NCBI RefSeq assembly: GCF_034047335.1
Contig: NZ_CP139137.1
Coordinates: 3,596,001 to 3,660,000 of the forward strand
Source: Chryseobacterium sp. JJR-5R
GTDB taxonomy: Bacteria; Bacteroidota; Bacteroidia; Flavobacteriales; Weeksellaceae
DNA: 64,000 nucleotides
Direction: 5' to 3'
Both the position numbers and the translations under genes were made by a program. Positions 45,879 to 54,087 of the stretch are shown piece by piece. The notes beneath the pieces are model-generated. The model was not told the origin of the DNA and ran no database searches. It saw only the letters and a program-made list of their open reading frames with translations. Each line of letters opens with the position of its first letter. Position 1 is the first letter of the stretch.

Positions 45879-45886
45879 TATTTTTG
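45879..45886 (+). promoter_or_regulatory. Candidate -7 element of lpxK, very close to the start codon
   Basis: TATTTTTG (TAnnTTTG) ends only six bases before the ATG at 45893, which predicts a leaderless or nearly leaderless transcript. Confidence 0.4.
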
Positions 45887-45892
45887 TAAGGT

Positions 45893-46918
45893 ATGAAAAG
45901 ATGGTATCTCTATCCTTTTTCTTTGGGTTATCACATGGTAACGGGTATCCGGAATACCCTGTATGACCTGAGGATTTTTAAATCAACATCATTCAGGACC
46001 CCGATCATCTGTGTGGGGAATCTTTCCGTGGGCGGCAGCGGAAAATCGCCGATGGTGATGTACCTTGCCCAGTTTTTAGCCAAATACTACAGAACAGCTG
46101 TGCTTTCCCGAGGATACGGGAGACTGACAAAGGGCTACGCAGTTACCAACTATGAAAGCAACTACAAGACCGTAGGCGATGAAGCCATGCAGCTCTTTGA
46201 GCGTTTCAAAAACCGTTTTGTCATCGCCGTGTCTGAAGAAAGGGTTCCGGGAGCAAAAAAAGTGATTGAAGATATGGACCTGGATGTACTGGTGCTGGAT
46301 GATGCCATGCAGCACAGAGCTATCAGTCCCGGATTCAATATCATGATGACGGATTTCAATGATCCTTATTTCAAAGATCACCTCCTGCCTGCCGGTGACC
46401 TCAGGGAATCCCGGGCCGGCGTACAGCGGGCAGATATCATCATGGTAAGCAAATGCCCTGATGAACTGACAGAAGAAACCAAACAGTATTATATTTCGAG
46501 AATCCGTCCGGGCCGCAGCCAAAAGGTCTTCTTCTCCTCCATCGGTTATGACGAAAATGTGTATGGAAGAGAGAAGATGCTTCCTGATAACAATCTGAAT
46601 TATTATGAGATCCTTCTGATTACTGGAATTGCCAACCCGAAACCTCTGCTGGCCCATCTTGCCAGATTCTCACAAAGGGTAAAGCATTTAAAATTCAGGG
46701 ACCACCATAATTTTTCTGATACCGATATCAAGGAAATTATTGCAGAATACAAAAAGTTAGGAGCCTATAAATTAATCTTAACCACCGAAAAAGACTATGT
46801 CCGTCTGAAAAGTTTCGACTCCCTCAGGGATCTTGTCTATTATTGGCCGATCAATGTAATCATCGACAAAAAAGAAGAGTTTAACCAAATTATCCTGGAT
46901 TATGTTAGAAAAAATTAA
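45893..46918 (+). CDS. lpxK: Tetraacyldisaccharide 4'-kinase
   Basis: A 341-residue lipid A biosynthesis kinase that phosphorylates the 4' position of the disaccharide precursor at the inner membrane. The P-loop V-G-N-L-S-V-G-G-S-G-K-S-P near residues 41-53 and the L-S-R-G-Y-G-R motif just downstream are diagnostic. A D-D-A-M-Q-H-R motif, where most LpxK have D-D-x-x-Q-H, is also present. The N-terminal hydrophobic stretch fits membrane association. It overlaps the next gene (pnp) by 17 bases, so the two are coupled although their pathways differ. Confidence 0.95.
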   Translation: MKRWYLYPFSLGYHMVTGIRNTLYDLRIFKSTSFRTPIICVGNLSVGGSGKSPMVMYLAQFLAKYYRTAVLSRGYGRLTKGYAVTNYESNYKTVGDEAMQLFERFKNRFVIAVSEERVPGAKKVIEDMDLDVLVLDDAMQHRAISPGFNIMMTDFNDPYFKDHLLPAGDLRESRAGVQRADIIMVSKCPDELTEETKQYYISRIRPGRSQKVFFSSIGYDENVYGREKMLPDNNLNYYEILLITGIANPKPLLAHLARFSQRVKHLKFRDHHNFSDTDIKEIIAEYKKLGAYKLILTTEKDYVRLKSFDSLRDLVYYWPINVIIDKKEEFNQIILDYVRKN

Positions 46919-47726
46919 AGAGACCGCCGGCTTTATCGGAAGCATCATTAAGGATACGCCTGATTTTGCCGTCGTTTTAGGTTCAGGGCTCGGCAAACTT
47001 CAGGATGAGGTGGAAGCCATCCATACCCTGGAATACAGTGTTATTCCTAATTTCCCGCAAACTACCGTTGCCGGCCACAGCGGGAAACTGATCTATGGGA
47101 TGCTGGAAGATAAAAAAGTCCTGATGATGAGCGGCCGCTTTCACTATTATGAGGGCCATTCCATGGAGACCGTTGTTTTCCCGATCAGGGTTTTTCATTT
47201 GCTGGGCATTAAAAACCTGATTCTCTCCAATGCTTCAGGCGGAGTAAACCCGGATTACCGTATTGCCGATATTGCAATTGTAAAAGACCACATCAATATG
47301 ATGCCTGAACATCCGCTCCGGGGAAAGAATATTGATGCTTTAGGTCCGCGTTTCGTGGATATGAGCGAACCTTACAGCAGGAGGATGATTTCCGCAGCCG
47401 AACAGGTGGCTGCCGAAAACAATATCAGGATCCACCAGGGTATTTACGTAGCCTTACAGGGCCCGACTTTTGAAACCCCTGCAGAATACGGGATGATCAA
47501 GGCCATTGGTGGCGATATGGTCGGGATGAGTACGGTTCCTGAAGTAATCGCAGCCAGGCACATGGCAATGGATGTTTTCTGTATTTCAGTGATTACCGAC
47601 CTGGGCGGCCCGGACATCGCGTTCTCCGTTTCCCATGAAGAAGTGCTGAATGCTGCCAATAAAGCCATGCCGGATGTAATCAGCCTGGTGAAAGGCCTGG
47701 TAAAAGCATATCAGATTCTTCCATAG
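46902..47726 (+). CDS. Purine-nucleoside phosphorylase (trimeric type)
   Basis: A 274-residue PNP of the low-molecular-mass, inosine/guanosine type. Motifs: V-V-L-G-S-G-L-G-K-L near residue 26 (phosphate site), G-R-F-H-Y-Y-E-G-H, and S-N-A-S-G-G-V-N-P, and the base-pocket segment Y-V-A-L-Q-G-P-T-F-E-T. It cleaves purine nucleosides to base and ribose 1-phosphate for salvage. Its start lies inside lpxK. It is followed by a separate promoter for the next gene. Confidence 0.94.
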   Translation: MLEKIKETAGFIGSIIKDTPDFAVVLGSGLGKLQDEVEAIHTLEYSVIPNFPQTTVAGHSGKLIYGMLEDKKVLMMSGRFHYYEGHSMETVVFPIRVFHLLGIKNLILSNASGGVNPDYRIADIAIVKDHINMMPEHPLRGKNIDALGPRFVDMSEPYSRRMISAAEQVAAENNIRIHQGIYVALQGPTFETPAEYGMIKAIGGDMVGMSTVPEVIAARHMAMDVFCISVITDLGGPDIAFSVSHEEVLNAANKAMPDVISLVKGLVKAYQILP

Positions 47727-47791
47727 AAATCTTCAATACTATCAATTTCACGAATTCACCGGAAATCAGTCTTCAATTGTGTTCCATTGCT

Positions 47792-47799
47792 TAGATTTG
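47792..47799 (+). promoter_or_regulatory. Candidate -7 element of the TlpA-like gene
   Basis: TAGATTTG matches TAnnTTTG, 18 bases before the ATG at 47818. No -33 TTG at proper spacing. Confidence 0.4.
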
Positions 47800-47817
47800 C
47801 ATAAATGAAACTGAAAA

Positions 47818-48333
47818 ATGAAAAAGTTACTGTTGCTCTTAATGATGGGGATTTTCGGTCTTGGCTGTTCGCAGCAGACCCCAGAAGTTCTGAAGACCGG
47901 TTTTTCTAAGGAAGCCCTGAACCAGAAACTGGAAGATGAAGAAGGAAAAAGCATATCCATCCGGGAGATTCTGGAGCAGCATAAAGGAAAGGTGCTCGTT
48001 ATTGACTTCTGGGCCGGATGGTGTAGAGACTGTCTTAAAGCACTGCCAAAAGCTAAAGAACTGGAAGAACACAACAAGAATGTTGATTTTATTTTCCTTT
48101 CCCTGGACCGCTCAAAAGAAGGTTTTGATAAAAGCCTGGAGCGTTTTGAAATGAAGGATAAAGAAAATTACTGGTTTGTCGAAGGCTGGAAAAATGACTT
48201 CAATAACTATGTTGACCTTAACTGGATCCCGAGATACATGGTGATCGATCAGAAATCTGCCATTGCCAAATATTACGCTATTTCCCCGAAAGACCCGGAG
48301 ATTCAGGCTGCGATTGACCGGCTCTTGAAATAA
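47818..48333 (+). CDS. Thioredoxin-fold (TlpA-like) lipoprotein
   Basis: A 171-residue lipoprotein (lipobox …F-G-L-G-C, Cys17) with a thioredoxin-like domain. The redox motif is W-C69-R-D-C72, and the cis-proline loop is W-I-P-R-Y near residue 138. TlpA/ResA-like proteins reduce periplasmic disulfides, for example during cytochrome c maturation, but the charged R-D between the cysteines differs from the usual E/P-P. It is monocistronic with its own -7 candidate. Confidence 0.85.
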   Translation: MKKLLLLLMMGIFGLGCSQQTPEVLKTGFSKEALNQKLEDEEGKSISIREILEQHKGKVLVIDFWAGWCRDCLKALPKAKELEEHNKNVDFIFLSLDRSKEGFDKSLERFEMKDKENYWFVEGWKNDFNNYVDLNWIPRYMVIDQKSAIAKYYAISPKDPEIQAAIDRLLK

Positions 48334-48434
48334 TTTATTCAAAAGTATCTTAATGTAGGAGCAAAGCTCAATTAAAACTGATGCCTAAAATCTAAATCAC
48401 GCTTCCCACTACCTGATAAAAAATAATGAATCCA

Positions 48435-48442
48435 TATCTTTG
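48435..48442 (+). promoter_or_regulatory. Candidate -7 element of dinB, overlapping the longer reading frame
   Basis: TATCTTTG, an exact consensus match, lies between the two possible dinB ATGs (48426 and 48447). If real it excludes the upstream start and implies a leaderless transcript beginning near 48447. Confidence 0.4.
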
Positions 48443-48446
48443 CGGT

Positions 48447-49541
48447 ATGGATTCTTCTTTTCCGGTACGCAAAATTATTCATGTTGATATGGATGCATTC
48501 TATGCTTCCGTAGAGCAGCATGACGATCCTTCCTTAAAGGGAAAGGCTATTGCCGTGGGCGGGCAGCACCGTGGCGTGGTAGCCGCAGCCAGTTATGAAG
48601 CCCGGAAATTCGGGGTCCGTTCCGCCATGCCTAGCAAAACCGCAAAACAAAAATGCCCTGAACTGATTTTCGTATCCCCCCGCTTTCCGCGGTATAAAGA
48701 AATTTCCAGGCAGATCCGTGAAATATTTTATGAATATACTGATCTGGTGGAGCCCCTTTCTCTAGACGAAGCGTATCTTGACGTTACAGAAAATAAAAAG
48801 GGAATAGCATCTGCCAACGAAATTGCGCGGGAAATCCGCCGTAAGATCTTTGAACAGACCGGGTTAACAGCTTCGGCAGGGATTTCCGTCAATAAATTTT
48901 TAGCCAAAGTAGCATCCGACATCAATAAGCCCAACGGGCAGAAAACCATTCATCCTGATAAACTGGAGGGCTTTCTTGAAGAGCTGCCTGTTGAAAAATT
49001 TTACGGCGTGGGGAAAGTTACCGCCAATAAAATGTTCAGCCTGGGCATCTATAAAGGCAAAGACCTGAAGAAAAGATCGGCGGAAGACCTTACAAGAATA
49101 TTCGGGAAATCAGGAGCGTATTATTACAATGTGGTCCGCGGCATCCATACTTCCGAAGTAAAGCCGCACCGCATCCAGAAAAGCGTAGCGGTAGAACGCA
49201 CCTTCCTTGAAGATCTTTTTGATGAGCAGCAGATCAACGAAAAGCTGCAGAGCTTAAGTGAGGAGCTTCATACGCGCCTGCAGAAAAACAATATTCAGGG
49301 AAGATCGTTAACATTAAAAATCAAATACAAAGACTTTTCACTTTTCACCCGGAGCATTACACGGGAAACATATTTCTCGTCTCCTGAACACTATTTCAAT
49401 ACCGGTAAAAAACTTTGGGAACTCCGCCCTTTTGACAAGCCTGTACGCCTGCTGGGCTTGTCCCTATCTCATCTTAATACAGAAGAAAAAAAACTGGTTT
49501 CCGTACAGTTAAAAATCCCATTTTCCGAGTTTGAGGATTGA
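48447..49541 (+). CDS. dinB: DNA polymerase IV (Y family)
   Basis: A 364-residue translesion polymerase. The catalytic acidic residues are in the N-terminal H-V-D-M-D-A-F-Y motif and in S-L-D-E-A-Y-L-D. The thumb and little-finger domains follow, with the helix-hairpin-helix segment F-Y-G-V-G-K-V-T-A-N-K. The frame can start at 48426, seven codons earlier, but the preferred ATG at 48447 follows a -7-like element and gives the usual N-terminus. The C-terminus ends in a short acidic tail rather than an obvious Q-L-x-L-F clamp-binding motif; V-Q-L-K-I-P-F may serve instead. Confidence 0.94.
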   Translation: MDSSFPVRKIIHVDMDAFYASVEQHDDPSLKGKAIAVGGQHRGVVAAASYEARKFGVRSAMPSKTAKQKCPELIFVSPRFPRYKEISRQIREIFYEYTDLVEPLSLDEAYLDVTENKKGIASANEIAREIRRKIFEQTGLTASAGISVNKFLAKVASDINKPNGQKTIHPDKLEGFLEELPVEKFYGVGKVTANKMFSLGIYKGKDLKKRSAEDLTRIFGKSGAYYYNVVRGIHTSEVKPHRIQKSVAVERTFLEDLFDEQQINEKLQSLSEELHTRLQKNNIQGRSLTLKIKYKDFSLFTRSITRETYFSSPEHYFNTGKKLWELRPFDKPVRLLGLSLSHLNTEEKKLVSVQLKIPFSEFED

Positions 49542-49586
49542 TGGTCTGATTTTTTCTCTATACTGCGGAAACCAATTTTACAATTT

Positions 49587-51059
49587 ATGAATGAAACGAT
49601 GATTCAGTATTTCCACTGGTATATAGAAGAAGGCGGAATACTGTGGAAACAGGCTGAAAAAGAAGCCGGTCACTTAGAAGAACTCGGAATTACATCGGTA
49701 TGGTTTCCGCCCGCCTACAAGGCTGCCGGCGGTAAACATTCTGTAGGATATGATACTTATGACCTGTTTGACCTTGGGGAATTTGACCAGAAAGATACTG
49801 TAGCCACAAAATACGGTACGAAGGAAGATTACCTCAGTGCCATTAAAGCGCTTAAGGAACGCAATATCAAGTTAATTGTGGACATTGTCCTTAACCATAA
49901 AGGCGGCGGTGATGAACTGGAAACGTTCAAAGTCGTAAAAGTAGATGAAGAGGACAGGGAAAAAATTATCTCTGATGAGTTCGACATTCAATCGTATACA
50001 AAGTTTAATTTTCCGGGCAGGAATAAAAAATATTCTGATTTTGAGTGGACTTTTACCTGTTTCAGCGGTGTAGACTATGCAGAAGGCATGGACTCAAATA
50101 TTTATAAAATCAAATCTGAATACGGCGACAGCTGGGAAGAGATGATTGATGATGAAAAAGGGAATTACGATTACCTGATGTTCAATGATATTGAACACAG
50201 AAATCCCCACGTCCGCGAAGAGCTCAACCACTGGGGGAAATGGTATTTTGACCAGACGGATTTTGACGGCGTAAGGCTTGATGCCGTGAAACATATTTCT
50301 TATGACTTTTATAAAGAATGGCTGACCATGCTGCGCTCCAATACCGGTAAAAATATTTTTGCTGTAGGAGAATACTGGGCACCGGGACGTTTACCGCTGC
50401 TTCAGAAATACATTGCCTTTACCGAAGGCTGTATGAGCCTGTTTGACAGTTCCCTGCATCATAATTTCCATAATGCATCCATTGAAGGAAACTCATATGA
50501 TCTGAGAAGGATTTTCGATGAAACCCTTACAAAAGAAGATCCGCTGCACTCGGTAACACTGGTAGACAATCATGATACGCAGCCCCTGCAGGATCTTGAA
50601 GCCCCTGTTGAAACATGGTTCAAGCCACTGGGCTATGCCATGATCCTGCTTAGGCAGGACGGTTACCCGTGTGTATTCTACCCTGATCTGTACGGCGCCC
50701 ATTATGTGGACAAAGACAAGGAAGGCAACGACCAAGAAATATTCTTGGATAAAGTGGACGGAATCGAAGAATTGCTGAAAGCCCGTAAATACCATGCATA
50801 TGGTGAGCAGAGAGACTTTTTCGAGGATGCCAACTGTCTTGGATGGGTTCGTGACGGAGATGAAGAACATTCCGGATGCGCTGTAGTCCTGAGTAACAAA
50901 GATGCTTATGAAAAACCTATGGAAATGGGTGAAAAATACATCGGAAAAGTATTCTACGATATGCTGGGAAGAACTGAGGATAAAGTGACGATTGATGAAA
51001 ACGGATGGGGAACCTTCCCTGTTCCGGCAGGAAATGTAAGTGTCTGGATTGCTGAATAA
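49587..51059 (+). CDS. Cytoplasmic alpha-amylase (GH13)
   Basis: A 490-residue GH13 enzyme without a signal peptide, so probably cytoplasmic, as in the AmyS/AmyA type that acts on maltodextrins or glycogen fragments. The catalytic residues are visible: nucleophile Asp232 (G-V-R-L-D-A-V-K-H), acid/base Glu262 (G-E-Y-W) and Asp330 (V-D-N-H-D-T). The opening Q-Y-F-H-W-Y and V-G-Y-D-T-Y-D-L are further GH13 landmarks. It follows dinB but there is no functional link. A good terminator follows. Confidence 0.93.
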   Translation: MNETMIQYFHWYIEEGGILWKQAEKEAGHLEELGITSVWFPPAYKAAGGKHSVGYDTYDLFDLGEFDQKDTVATKYGTKEDYLSAIKALKERNIKLIVDIVLNHKGGGDELETFKVVKVDEEDREKIISDEFDIQSYTKFNFPGRNKKYSDFEWTFTCFSGVDYAEGMDSNIYKIKSEYGDSWEEMIDDEKGNYDYLMFNDIEHRNPHVREELNHWGKWYFDQTDFDGVRLDAVKHISYDFYKEWLTMLRSNTGKNIFAVGEYWAPGRLPLLQKYIAFTEGCMSLFDSSLHHNFHNASIEGNSYDLRRIFDETLTKEDPLHSVTLVDNHDTQPLQDLEAPVETWFKPLGYAMILLRQDGYPCVFYPDLYGAHYVDKDKEGNDQEIFLDKVDGIEELLKARKYHAYGEQRDFFEDANCLGWVRDGDEEHSGCAVVLSNKDAYEKPMEMGEKYIGKVFYDMLGRTEDKVTIDENGWGTFPVPAGNVSVWIAE

Positions 51060-51080
51060 TTACTACAAAATTATATTTAT

Positions 51081-51127
51081 AGTTTGTCACTCTGTATTTG
51101 ATTCCGGAGTGGCAAACTTATTTTATT
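51081..51127 (+). terminator. Terminator of the amylase gene
   Basis: AGTTTGTCACTC / GAGTGGCAAACT, 12 bp with one G-U, a 14-base loop and a T-rich tail. Confidence 0.85.
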
Positions 51128-51144
51128 TAACCCGAAACTTTAAA

Positions 51145-52470
51145 CTAAACCTTTCGGAGATCAAGAATTTCCGGCCTTTCAGACTGATCTGAAATTTTTC
51201 CTGTCCTTGCAAATTCTGCCCACAGCGAGCGGAGCTTTTTACCGTTTTCAAAAATATATTCCCTGGGAATATATTTTAAGAGTTCCGAATCTTTCCACGC
51301 ATGTTCATTGGCAAAAATCAAGGGCAGGTCTATGCAGTGCGAAGCTCCGATATTGTTATTTTTCATTGAATGAATATTAAAAAGGTAGATATTGCCTCCT
51401 CCTTTTGCATAATTTTCCGAAAAAATCCGAGCCGGTTTTTCATAAATTGATTTTGTGGTGGAGCGCACAATACTGTTGAGGATTTTATTATTCAGATAGG
51501 TATAAATTCCCTCTTTTGCTGTTTTTACATAGAATGCAGTTTCATCATGGTTCGAGCCCATCAGGACATCGTATTTACCTGCATTTTCTTTCCACTTTTC
51601 CAGGCTCTCTTCTTCGCTGCACAGTGGAGCATGGCCGTATTGGGTACAAAAAGGCATTGATGTTTTCAGTCCGTATTTCCTGAAAGACGGTAAAAAATTT
51701 ACATAACCTTCCACTATTTTTAAAGGATCCGGCTCATTTTTCAGGCTCTGTGTCTTCAGGAAAAACTCGTGAGACATTTTTTGCCTTTTAAGCCTGAATC
51801 CCAATGGTGCACTGTGAATGATCGCACGGCGGAACAGGCCGTCAATACCTTCGGAAATCATCAGATGGGCAATGGCATCACCGCCGGAAGACTGTCCGAA
51901 AAGCGTAATATTTCCAGGATTGCCTCCGAAACTCCGGATGTTTTTCCGGATCCACCGTAAAGCTTCCATGATATCGAACAGCCCGAGGTTGGCCGGCCTG
52001 GCTTCATCACCACCTAAAAACCCAAACATTCCCAGCCGGTAAGAAACTGAAACCACGATAATATTCTGTTCTTTTACCCAGACCGAAGGATCGGAAGTCG
52101 GGAGATCTCCGCATCCGATTTCATATGAACCTCCATGGATCCAGACAATGACAGGCAGTGCTTCATGTTCATTGAAATGTTCAGGACGGGTTACGGTAAG
52201 AAATTGGGTAGACTCATCAGGTACAAAATGCTCTATCTCAGTTTTCTGGATCAGCCTTTCCAGAAGCGGACTGATATGCTGCGGGCATACGGGTATTTTA
52301 TCCGTAATTCCTCCTGACTCGAAAAACTTCAAAGGAACCGGCTTTCTAAATCTTTCCGAACATGCATAGCGGATGCTTTTGGCTTTGATAATACCGTTTT
52401 CTCTTAATGCCGGAATTTTTCCGAAAGGTGTCCGGAAGGTATGGACTGTACTATTCTGTTTTATGGTCAT
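51145..52470 (-). CDS. Type B carboxylesterase
   Basis: A 441-residue alpha/beta hydrolase of the carboxylesterase/cholinesterase family. The oxyanion-hole motif W-I-H-G-G-S lies near residue 109, and the nucleophile elbow is G-Q-S-S-G-G with Ser194 (most relatives have G-E-S-A-G). The catalytic His sits in the A-S-H-C-I-D-L-P segment near the C-terminus. Length is at the short end for the family. There is no signal peptide, so it is cytoplasmic, unlike the secreted members. It probably hydrolyses small esters; the physiological substrate is unknown. Confidence 0.87.
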   Translation of the reverse strand: MTIKQNSTVHTFRTPFGKIPALRENGIIKAKSIRYACSERFRKPVPLKFFESGGITDKIPVCPQHISPLLERLIQKTEIEHFVPDESTQFLTVTRPEHFNEHEALPVIVWIHGGSYEIGCGDLPTSDPSVWVKEQNIIVVSVSYRLGMFGFLGGDEARPANLGLFDIMEALRWIRKNIRSFGGNPGNITLFGQSSGGDAIAHLMISEGIDGLFRRAIIHSAPLGFRLKRQKMSHEFFLKTQSLKNEPDPLKIVEGYVNFLPSFRKYGLKTSMPFCTQYGHAPLCSEEESLEKWKENAGKYDVLMGSNHDETAFYVKTAKEGIYTYLNNKILNSIVRSTTKSIYEKPARIFSENYAKGGGNIYLFNIHSMKNNNIGASHCIDLPLIFANEHAWKDSELLKYIPREYIFENGKKLRSLWAEFARTGKISDQSERPEILDLRKV

Positions 52471-52843
52471 GCCGGGAAATCAAATTCATTTATCAATTAA
52501 ATTTAATAATTTTTGATTTTCGGCACAATGAATACACGGATATTTTAATGATAAGATTTTAATTTAACGTTTTATATCCACTCAGGGACACGCAGGCATT
52601 GCTTTTAAACAGCTTTATAAATGCTGCGGATATTTAAATCCCAGATCATACGAAATCCTGCTGATCATAATTTTTAGTACCTTTCTATACTTCTACTGTA
52701 GCTCAAAATTACTCTTTTCCCGGATCAAGTTTATAAATATCGGTAAAATTGGTACATCTTTCCGTAATTTGTATAAGTATTGCTATTACTAAACTATCGA
52801 TTTTTGTAATTAAAGAAATATCAATTAAAATTAAATAAAAAAA
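52471..52843. other. Intergenic stretch without a recognisable gene
   Basis: 373 AT-rich bases between divergent genes (carboxylesterase and alcohol dehydrogenase). I saw no ORF with family resemblance, no strong hairpin and no exact TAnnTTTG element. It presumably holds both promoters. Confidence 0.5.
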
Positions 52844-53899
52844 ATGAGCACAATTACAGTAAAAGCTTACGGAACAGAATCCAAAACTGCAGATTTGGAA
52901 GCCATGACCATTGAGAGAAGAGAGGTGACCCCTAAAGACGTAGAGATTGAAATCCTGTACTGCGGGGTCTGCCATTCAGATTTGCATACAGCAAGAAATG
53001 ACTGGGGCGGATCTATGTATCCTGTGGTTCCGGGACATGAAATCGTAGGCCGGATTACCAGTGTAGGAAGCGAAGTTTCCAAATTTAAAATCGGGGACCT
53101 GGCTGCAGTAGGCTGTATGGTAGATTCCTGCGGACAGTGCGACAGCTGCAAACAGGATCTGGAACAGTACTGCCAGAATGGATTTACAGGCACGTATAAT
53201 GGAAAGGATAAACATCTGGGCGGACAGACATTCGGAGGTTATTCACAGAAAGTAGTGGTTGATGAGCATTTTGTACTGAGTGTTCCTGAAAACCTTGATC
53301 TTGCTGCCGTTGCGCCTCTTCTGTGTGCAGGAATCACGACATGGTCACCGTTAAGACATTGGAATGTTGGTCCGGATTCAAAAGTTGCCGTAGTAGGATT
53401 AGGCGGTTTGGGACACATGGCCATTAAACTCGCCAAAGGACTGGGTGCCGAAGTGACTTTGTTTTCCAGAACACCGGGAAAAGCCGAAGATGCCAAAAAA
53501 CTGGGAGCAGACCATGTAATTATTTCTACTGATGATTCTCAAATGAACGGCGTGCAGGGGAAATTTGATCTTATTATTGATACCGTTCCTTACGAGCATG
53601 ATATCAATCCTTATATGCAGACTGTAGCTTTAGACGGAACCTTGGTTCTGGTAGGATTTGTAGGCCAGTTTGAAGAAGCCAAGCCGAGTACCGTACCCAT
53701 GATTTTCCAACGCCGTTCTGTGGCAGGTTCGCTGATTGGCGGGATTGCTGAAACACAGGAAATGCTTGATTTCTGCGGAGAACACAATATTGTTTCTGAT
53801 ATTGAGGTAATTAAAATGGAGGACATTAATAATGCCTATGAAAGAATGCTTAAAAGCGATGTGAAATACCGCTTTGTGGTTGATATGAAGTCTTTATAA
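52844..53899 (+). CDS. Zinc-dependent NAD(P) alcohol dehydrogenase
   Basis: A 351-residue medium-chain dehydrogenase of the cinnamyl-alcohol/YahK type. Catalytic zinc ligands are in C-G-V-C-H-S (Cys near residue 43) and G-H-E; the structural zinc site is the cysteine cluster C-G-Q-C-D-S-C-K-x7-C near residues 98-112; and the Rossmann dinucleotide motif is G-L-G-G-L-G-H near residue 185. It oxidises or reduces alcohols and aldehydes in the cytoplasm, and family members favour NADPH and aldehyde reduction. Single gene, followed by two terminators. Confidence 0.93.
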   Translation: MSTITVKAYGTESKTADLEAMTIERREVTPKDVEIEILYCGVCHSDLHTARNDWGGSMYPVVPGHEIVGRITSVGSEVSKFKIGDLAAVGCMVDSCGQCDSCKQDLEQYCQNGFTGTYNGKDKHLGGQTFGGYSQKVVVDEHFVLSVPENLDLAAVAPLLCAGITTWSPLRHWNVGPDSKVAVVGLGGLGHMAIKLAKGLGAEVTLFSRTPGKAEDAKKLGADHVIISTDDSQMNGVQGKFDLIIDTVPYEHDINPYMQTVALDGTLVLVGFVGQFEEAKPSTVPMIFQRRSVAGSLIGGIAETQEMLDFCGEHNIVSDIEVIKMEDINNAYERMLKSDVKYRFVVDMKSL

Positions 53900-53912
53900 A
53901 TAAGTTTCTTAT

Positions 53913-53947
53913 AAAAAAACACTCTTCAAAACGAAGAGTGTTTTTTT
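53913..53947. terminator. Terminator of the alcohol dehydrogenase gene
   Basis: A 15-bp perfect stem, AAAAAAACACTCTTC paired with its complement, with an AAAAC loop and T-run. Confidence 0.9.
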
Positions 53948-54027
53948 ATTCTAATTGTACGGGAAATACAAGGGTATTATATTATGATTTTTCTGCCCCC
54001 CAGATCATTTTGTTTTTTCTATATGAT

Positions 54028-54068
54028 AAAGTCTCGGCGCACTTTTGTTTAGTGCGCCGAGACTTTTT
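54028..54068. terminator. Terminator of the phosphodiesterase gene
   Basis: A perfect 16-bp stem, AAAGTCTCGGCGCACT paired with its complement, a 7-base loop and T-rich ends on both strands. It lies 20 bases past the minus-strand stop and 81 bases from the previous hairpin. Confidence 0.9.
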
Positions 54069-54087
54069 GATCAAAACTAATTTCAAT

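Noticed and set aside
46076..46657. A 193-codon minus-strand frame inside lpxK
   Set aside because: It is antisense to a clear LpxK with intact motifs; its composition is explained by lpxK codon use.
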